Positions 59,505-64,000 of a stretch of 64,000 bases of DNA are shown one piece after another (position 1 is the stretch's first letter; each line of letters starts with the position of its first letter). Made by a program: the position numbers and the translations under genes. Origin of the DNA: Bacteroidota bacterium. GTDB lineage: Bacteria > Bacteroidota > Bacteroidia > 2-12-FULL-35-15. The notes beneath the pieces were generated by a model, which was not told where the DNA came from, ran no database searches, and worked only from the letters and a program-made list of their open reading frames with translations. Location of the stretch: contig CANIQT010000010.1 of assembly GCA_947469885.1 (NCBI GenBank), positions 62,001-126,000 of the forward strand, in the 5' to 3' direction.

Positions 59505-60241
59505 TTTAGTTTGCTAATAATACTTTCATCACTTATTCGTTCGTAACCTCTCAATTCGCTTGCGTAATCAAGCTTATAAACCGTTGTCTGGTTTTTCAAA
59601 TAAATAGCATCATCTGTTTTAAAAACTTTTACGGCATCGGCTGATGCAATGCCGTACAACACAATTTTGTATTTACTCATCTTGTATCCCTTGTAATTGA
59701 TTGGAGATTGCCAGAATTCGATATTGAATAATTGTTTTGCATTTTTATCATCTGTAATTCCGCTTATTTTTTGAAGTAGCGAATCTTTCGCTTTTGCACT
59801 TGCCGAAACAGGATTCAAAACAATTACTTCCATTGTTTTGGTCGAAATTAATTCATCTTTTTTCACAACTATATCACCTTCAGAATCCGAATTTATGCCC
59901 AAACTATCATTTGACGATAGGCTGGAAGTAATCGTGTCTTCATCCTGAACAGTGCCTCCATTGTCGTACACTTCTGTTTGTGAAGAATCGTTGCCTAACG
60001 AAAAATTATGTTTTGAAGTTGGTTGGGTTGATTTATTTTGGTTATCGAGTTTTTCTTCCTTTAATTTCTCGGTTGTTTCAGGAGTTTTTGTTTCGGAAGT
60101 AAATGTGTGAATAAATGTTTTGTAGAAATTCAGTTCTTTAAAATAGTCGTCTAACTTGAGGATGAAAAAACTACCTGCTATTAATAAACCTACCATTAGC
60201 CCCATGATGAAGGTTTGAGTTTTTTCTTTAAAACGGCTCAT
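59501..60241 (-). CDS. Hypothetical single-pass membrane protein upstream of dapF
   Basis: A 246-residue protein. It has a short cytosolic start (MSRFKEKTQTF), one membrane helix (IMGLMVGLLIAGSFFIL, about 12-28), then a Ser/Thr/Asp/Glu-rich disordered stretch (about 50-130) and a folded C-terminal domain of about 110 residues. That domain has TKTMEVIVLNPVSASAKAKDSLL, NIEFWQSPINYKGYKMSKYKIVLYG and DAIYLKNQTTVYKLDY. I do not recognise the family. The architecture suggests a periplasmic domain tethered to the inner membrane by a flexible linker. It is first in a five-gene operon, with a -7 box 37 bp upstream, and overlaps dapF by 4 bp. Confidence 0.75.
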   Translation of the reverse strand: MSRFKEKTQTFIMGLMVGLLIAGSFFILKLDDYFKELNFYKTFIHTFTSETKTPETTEKLKEEKLDNQNKSTQPTSKHNFSLGNDSSQTEVYDNGGTVQDEDTITSSLSSNDSLGINSDSEGDIVVKKDELISTKTMEVIVLNPVSASAKAKDSLLQKISGITDDKNAKQLFNIEFWQSPINYKGYKMSKYKIVLYGIASADAVKVFKTDDAIYLKNQTTVYKLDYASELRGYERISDESIISKLK

Positions 60242-60277
60242 TAATTTTTAGTGTGTTTCTGAAGTTTGATTACGACA

Positions 60278-60285
60278 CAAAGTTA
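60278..60285 (-). promoter_or_regulatory. Bacteroidota -7 box for the dapF-mltG operon
   Basis: The minus strand reads TAACTTTG, 37 bp before the start at 60241. Confidence 0.55.
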
Positions 60286-60431
60286 ATCAACCTTGCGATA
60301 CAATAGAAAAGAATTTTATACCAAAACTCTATTGGCAAACATAGCATCAATTTAAAGTAACGAAAGTTCGATTTTAACAAACATTCTCAATTCCATAATG
60401 TATTCATAATAAGTACTTGCCATTTTTTCCG

Positions 60432-60439
60432 TACTTTTG
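60432..60439 (+). promoter_or_regulatory. Bacteroidota -7 box, universal stress gene
   Basis: TACTTTTG, 21 bp before the ATG at 60461. An in-frame TTG at 60437 overlaps the box and is therefore unlikely to be the start. Confidence 0.6.
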
Positions 60440-60460
60440 TACCAAATTTTAAAACAAACT

Positions 60461-61285
60461 ATGACCGAATCACCACAAACTTGTATTTTAGTACCAATTG
60501 ACTCTACCGAACAAACCATCATTGCCCTTCACCAAACTTACAACTTAGCTAGATTAACCAATTCGAAAATTGTATTATTAAGCGTTGACGAAGGCGAACC
60601 GCCTTTTGCACATAACCGCCTCGAAGAACTTGCTAAAGAGGCATCAGCAGCATCCGGACAGCCAGTGGAAACCATGATGCGTCATGGCAATGTGTATGAA
60701 GAAATTCATAAAGTTGCAGATATTATCAACCCTATTTTTGTGATGATTGGGCTTTCTACAAAAATAAAGGTTAGCACTATTATCGGGCAGAATGCCTTTA
60801 AAATGGTAAGAGAGAGCCACCATCCTATTATTACAATTAAAGGCAAGCATCACCGGGATGGTTGCAAAACTATTTTGTTGCCTTTGGATTTGAGCAAAGA
60901 AACCCGCGAAAAGGTAGATAAAGCTATCGAGCTGGCTAAACTTTTTGGTGCCACCATTCGTGTAATTTCTATTTTAACTTCAACTGACGAATTTCTTGAA
61001 AATCGTTTAATATCCCTGTCCAATCAGGTTTGGAAACGCATTAAAGAAGAAGGGATTAAATGTACTATCAAAACATTGAGAGGAAAAGACATTGTGCACA
61101 TGGTGTTGAACTATGGTCACGAAGTGGAAGCTGATTTGATTTTAATTATGAGTAAGGCAGAGCTTTCGGTAAAAGAGTTTTTTATCGGTACTGTAGCTCA
61201 GCGAATAATTAATGAGTCGGATATTCCCGTAATTAGTTACCGCCCTATGTTTAGAAAAGATATGACGGAGTTTCATCCGTATTAA
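60461..61285 (+). CDS. Universal stress protein (tandem UspA domains)
   Basis: A 274-residue protein with two Usp domains: residues 1-135 (TCILVPIDSTEQTIIALHQTYNLARLTNSKIVLLSVDEG) and 140-274 (CKTILLPLDLSKETREKVDKAIELAKLFGATIRVISIL). The nucleotide-binding G-2x-G-9x-G(S/T) pattern is not clear in either half, so ATP binding is uncertain. FFIGTVAQRIINESDIPVISYRP near the end is the most typical part. It is transcribed alone and followed by a palindromic terminator. Confidence 0.92.
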   Translation: MTESPQTCILVPIDSTEQTIIALHQTYNLARLTNSKIVLLSVDEGEPPFAHNRLEELAKEASAASGQPVETMMRHGNVYEEIHKVADIINPIFVMIGLSTKIKVSTIIGQNAFKMVRESHHPIITIKGKHHRDGCKTILLPLDLSKETREKVDKAIELAKLFGATIRVISILTSTDEFLENRLISLSNQVWKRIKEEGIKCTIKTLRGKDIVHMVLNYGHEVEADLILIMSKAELSVKEFFIGTVAQRIINESDIPVISYRPMFRKDMTEFHPY

Positions 61286-61305
61286 AGAAGAGCAAATGAT
61301 TTAAT

Positions 61306-61343
61306 AAAAAGCCCTGCCAGTTTCAAAACTGGCAGGGCTTTTT
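61306..61343. terminator. Bidirectional terminator, diverged REP-like palindrome (copy B)
   Basis: AGCCCTGCCAGTTT and its exact complement (61310-61339) with AAAA/TTTT flanks. The CCCTGnCAG core resembles the palindromes at 1855-1889 and 63501-63531. It terminates the usp gene. Confidence 0.88.
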
Positions 61344-61370
61344 AATATTAATGCTAATCAAGGGATGAAG

Positions 61371-61499
61371 TAATTGCCATGACCTTTAGGTCGTGGTTAA
61401 AAGTTCAATTTTTATCAGGCTTTAGCAACAATAAGCAAATTTGGCTAAAGCCCAATTTCATAGTTTTATATATCCACGACCTAAAGGTCGTGGCAATTA
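61371..61499. repeat. 129-bp element with nested inverted repeats
   Basis: Outer arms of 26 bp: 61371-61396 (TAATTGCCATGACCTTTAGG then TCGTGG) and 61474-61499, complementary with one mismatch. Each arm is itself palindromic (CCACGACCT/AGGTCGTGG). Inner arms GGCTTTAGC (61418-61426) and GCTAAAGCC (61444-61452) also pair. It contains no open frame. This looks like a REP/BIME-like or miniature mobile element lying 33 bp before the mqnE stop. Confidence 0.8.
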
Positions 61500-61531
61500 A
61501 TAGACTCCTTATCAAACGCTTCATTCGCAGT

Positions 61532-62662
61532 TTAAAACTCCCTTACCACATTATATAAAGTATCTCTCTCAATCGGTGTTCTGCCAACCTGTTTAATCAA
61601 ATCAACCAGTTGCTCTGTAGTCAACGATGGATTTTGCTCTTCCGAGCCTGCCATCGTATATATTTGGGTAGAATCATTGATGGTTCCATCCATATCGTCA
61701 ACGCCAAAAGCAAGCGAAAGTTGTGCTGTGGTGCGACCTATCATTGGCCAATAGGCTTTTATATGTCCGAAGTTATCCATGTAGATACGCGAAATAGCAT
61801 AATTGCGAAGGTCTTCAATAACAGTACTTTCCTTAATATGACTCATCTGATTATCTTTATTTCTAAACTTTAAAGGAATAAAAGTATTGAATCCATTGGT
61901 TTTATCCTGCAATGTTCTTAAGCGGTTCATGTGGTCAATACGGTGTTCAAACTTTTCGATTTGTCCGTAAAGCATTGTCGCATTTGAAGGCATTCCAAGT
62001 TTGTGTGCAGTTTCGTGAATTTCCAGCCATTCGGTAGCAGTACATTTATCTTCGCAAATGATTTTTCGAATTTCTTCATCAAATATTTCAGCACCGCCAC
62101 CGGGCAATGAACCTTGTCCATGTTCTTTTAGAATGCGCAATCCTTCTTCATAACTCACTTTTGCTTTTCTGCACATGTAGTCCAGTTCCACAGCTGTAAA
62201 GGCTTTTACATGTAAATCAGGACGAATTTCTTTGATTTTTTTTATAAGATTTGCAAAATACATTAATCCCATTTTTGGATGCACGCCACCCACAATATGT
62301 ACTTCAGTAATCGGTTGTCCGTCATAACTTCTCACTTTATCCAAAATTTCTTCTTCGGATAATTCCCAGCCACCTTCTTTTTGTTTTAATAAACGAGAAT
62401 AGGAGCAAAACTTGCAATCGAAAACACAAATGTTAGTGGGTTCGATATGGAAATTACGATTAAAATAAACATTGTTTCCGTTCTTTTTTTCGCGAACATA
62501 ATTGGCAAGTGTTCCGAGATAACCGAGTTCGCCTTTTTTGTACAGTATTACTCCTTCATCAAAAGAAATGCGCTCGTCAGCATACACTTTTTCAGCAATT
62601 TGCTTTAAATCGTTTGAAATATTGGAATCGAAAATAACGGATGAGGTGGTTTGAGTTTGCAT
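61532..62662 (-). CDS. mqnE: Aminofutalosine synthase MqnE (radical SAM)
   Basis: A 376-residue radical SAM enzyme of the futalosine route to menaquinone. It joins the chorismate-derived enolpyruvyl benzoate to SAM to form aminofutalosine. The cluster motif CVFDCKFC is at C79, C83 and C86, followed by SYSRLL. VHIVGGVHPKMGLMYF and GQGSLPGGGAEIFDEEIR are typical of the MqnE/CofH-like group. I start at 62662, just behind a -7 box; a further ATG 72 bp upstream precedes the promoter. No other mqn gene is in the window. The organism therefore likely uses menaquinone in respiration. Confidence 0.93.
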   Translation of the reverse strand: MQTQTTSSVIFDSNISNDLKQIAEKVYADERISFDEGVILYKKGELGYLGTLANYVREKKNGNNVYFNRNFHIEPTNICVFDCKFCSYSRLLKQKEGGWELSEEEILDKVRSYDGQPITEVHIVGGVHPKMGLMYFANLIKKIKEIRPDLHVKAFTAVELDYMCRKAKVSYEEGLRILKEHGQGSLPGGGAEIFDEEIRKIICEDKCTATEWLEIHETAHKLGMPSNATMLYGQIEKFEHRIDHMNRLRTLQDKTNGFNTFIPLKFRNKDNQMSHIKESTVIEDLRNYAISRIYMDNFGHIKAYWPMIGRTTAQLSLAFGVDDMDGTINDSTQIYTMAGSEEQNPSLTTEQLVDLIKQVGRTPIERDTLYNVVREF

Positions 62663-62680
62663 AAATAAAATATAATGGTG

Positions 62681-62688
62681 CAAAGGTA
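62681..62688 (-). promoter_or_regulatory. Bacteroidota -7 box for mqnE
   Basis: The minus strand reads TACCTTTG, 18 bp before the chosen ATG. Confidence 0.6.
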
Positions 62689-62771
62689 AGAAAGAATTGA
62701 TAATGGATAATTGAAAATGAATAATTGAGTACATACTAATGAAACAATGACGAATGAACCGATGAACTGTT

Positions 62772-62779
62772 TATCTTTG
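62772..62779 (+). promoter_or_regulatory. Bacteroidota -7 box, response regulator (leaderless)
   Basis: TATCTTTG ends 6 bp before the ATG at 62786, so the predicted transcript starts about at the start codon. Confidence 0.65.
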
Positions 62780-62785
62780 CACAAA

Positions 62786-63481
62786 ATGGAACCGAAAAAA
62801 ATTCTTTTAGTAGAGGACGAAGAGCATCTTTTAAAAACGATTCAGTTGAATTTGGAGTTGGAAAAATATGCTGTTGCTATAGCCACTAATGGATTTGAAG
62901 CATTAAAAGAATTCCGTAAAAGCGATTTTGATTTAATCATTCTAGATGTCATGCTTCCTGAAATGAACGGATTTGATGTTTGTGAAGAAATAAGAAGAGA
63001 AAACACCAAAGTTCCTGTATTATTTCTTACAGCCAAAGGTTCGAGTAGTGAAAGAATTCAAGGACTTAAATTGGGTGCAGATGATTATTTAACCAAACCT
63101 TTTAATCTTGAAGAATTATTGTTACGTGTCGAAATCCTTATCCGGAGGAGCAATCCGAAGGCTAAATCGGAAGAGTTAACAGATTATTTTTTTGGCAACA
63201 ACGAAATTAATTTTATTACTTATCAAATAAAAGATGTAAACGGGAACAAATCAGATATTACCAAAAGAGAAATTGCATTATTAAAATTATTAATTACACG
63301 AAAGGGAGAGGTGGTTTCGAGAGAAGAAATTTTGGATGCAGTATGGGGAGCAGATGCTTTTCCTTCATCACGCACTATAGATAATTATATTCTAGCTTTT
63401 CGAAAATATTTTGAAAAGAATCAACGGGAACCACAACATTTTCATTCAATAAGAGGAGTAGGGTATAAGTTTACGGACTAA
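62786..63481 (+). CDS. OmpR/PhoB-type response regulator
   Basis: A 231-residue two-domain regulator. The receiver domain (1-120) has an acidic pocket at E10/D11, phosphoacceptor D54 in LIILDVMLPEMNG, T82 and K104 in YLTKPF. The winged-helix DNA-binding domain (about 135-231) has TKREIALLKLLITRKGEVVSREEILDAVWG and SRTIDNYILAFRKYFEKN...SIRGVGYKF. I place the start at 62786 because it follows the -7 box. The upstream in-frame ATG adds residues encoded by the promoter. No sensor kinase is adjacent on either side, so the input is unknown. Confidence 0.95.
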   Translation: MEPKKILLVEDEEHLLKTIQLNLELEKYAVAIATNGFEALKEFRKSDFDLIILDVMLPEMNGFDVCEEIRRENTKVPVLFLTAKGSSSERIQGLKLGADDYLTKPFNLEELLLRVEILIRRSNPKAKSEELTDYFFGNNEINFITYQIKDVNGNKSDITKREIALLKLLITRKGEVVSREEILDAVWGADAFPSSRTIDNYILAFRKYFEKNQREPQHFHSIRGVGYKFTD

Positions 63482-63500
63482 ACTATTTATGTCAATCGGA

Positions 63501-63531
63501 CCCCTGTCAGGGTTTGTAACCCTGACAGGGG
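63501..63531. repeat. REP-like palindrome, copy C
   Basis: CCCCTGTCAGGGTT, a 3-nt loop and the exact complement. The arms are identical to those of copy A at 1857-1887, 61.6 kb away. It lies between the converging response regulator and nuclease genes. Confidence 0.88.
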
Positions 63532-63560
63532 TAATGCTGAAACTAAATTAGGACAGGAAA

Positions 63561-64000
63561 TTAACGATTACAAATCCCCTTAAATGCACAGTATTTGCAG
63601 CGTTCAATTTCGCTTGTTTGTTCAAATACTATTTCAGGATTAAAAATATCTGTAAGAATTTGTTTCAGTTGAATTTCAAATTCATTTAAAACAGAAGTAT
63701 TCAATTCGTCACCTCCATTAACCTCCACTGTTTTTAATCCTGCACTCAACTCACGAAAAGTAATTATTCCTGAAACAATATTTTCTGTAATTGCTGGATT
63801 CATTTTTTGATACATCAGTGCATACATCAATAACTGAAAGCTTTTGGCAAGTTTGCTGTTTGTTCTTATTTCGTCCCAAGCTTCAAATCGCAATTCTTTG
63901 TTTTCGGCTTTCCCTGTTTTATAATCCACAATTCTTGTTTGTTTCCCAACCGCATCAATCCTATCGGCATTACCCAAAATTTTTATTTGTCGAGAATCTA
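63561..64000 (-). CDS. PD-(D/E)XK nuclease family protein, C-terminal end
   Basis: The frame runs to the window edge, so the N-terminus is missing. The visible part has the nuclease core ADRIDAVGKQTRIVDYKTGK (Asp, then D-Y-K of the D...(D/E)xK site), the helical SFQLLMYALMYQKMNP with the Gln of motif QxxxY, and CKYCAFKGICNR at the end. The end matches three of the Cys of the iron-sulfur clasp in AddB/RecB-type nucleases. It is probably the C-terminal part of an AddB-like or Cas4-like exonuclease. The lack of context leaves AddB as the better guess. Confidence 0.85.
   Translation of the reverse strand, partial: DSRQIKILGNADRIDAVGKQTRIVDYKTGKAENKELRFEAWDEIRTNSKLAKSFQLLMYALMYQKMNPAITENIVSGIITFRELSAGLKTVEVNGGDELNTSVLNEFEIQLKQILTDIFNPEIVFEQTSEIERCKYCAFKGICNR

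Overview
The window is AT-rich chromosomal DNA from a member of the Bacteroidota. Signs of this are two kinds of type IX secretion (T9SS) sorting domain, a PorD/PorG/BamD-type envelope gene set, a Bacteroidota-type RpoZ, a serine palmitoyltransferase-like gene, the futalosine menaquinone enzyme MqnE, almost no Shine-Dalgarno sequences, and 21 exact TAnnTTTG (-7) promoter boxes just upstream of genes. I cannot place it below phylum. No rRNA, tRNA, CRISPR array, transposase or prophage was recognised.

Layout. 0-5 kb: the end of a T9SS type B protein, a duplicated lipoprotein pair (second copy broken by an in-frame stop), a TetR regulator, a 21-bp repeat array, a conserved hypothetical, thioredoxin and cyanophycinase. 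5-8 kb: cyanophycin synthetase, divergent from cyanophycinase, giving a nitrogen-storage pair. 8-14 kb (minus): fabI, then a likely operon bamD-rpoZ-coaBC-porD-recN. 14-20 kb (plus): serine palmitoyltransferase-like enzyme, a 43-residue lipoprotein, a 42-bp palindromic array, lepB, a WbqC-family gene, an MccB-type carboxylase, a nonsense-mutated small gene and a DUF6580 membrane protein. 20-35 kb: a beta-barrel protein, a 1417-residue protein with 19 TPR-like repeats, an FAD oxidoreductase and two large T9SS cargo proteins. 34.8-38.3 kb: thrS-infC-rpmI-rplT. 38.5-41.6 kb: a histone H1-like lysine-rich protein, a prohibitin-like protein, another 21-bp array and a HEAT-like protein. 41.6-46.4 kb: GT4, carbamoyltransferase and GT2 genes, then a PorG-like barrel. 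46.4-52 kb: nitronate monooxygenase-like, M16 peptidase, and paaAB-(pseudogene)-paaCD. 52-64 kb: LptF/G permease, phosphohexomutase, an operon (hypothetical-dapF-GNAT-heptaheme cytochrome-mltG), universal stress protein, mqnE, a PhoB-type response regulator and the end of a PD-(D/E)XK nuclease.

The genes are mostly ordinary. The unusual layer is repetitive and regulatory DNA. At least ten short tandem repeats of exactly 7-bp period, with different sequences, sit between genes; several abut start codons and three clusters lie inside coding sequences. Four longer arrays have 21- or 42-bp periods. A dyad palindrome family occurs three times, each time at a convergent gene end. Three genes are broken purely by in-frame stop codons (four stops, using TAA, TGA and TAG). 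infC appears to start at AUA after the only strong Shine-Dalgarno found, and several mRNAs look leaderless, including ones starting GTG or TTG.
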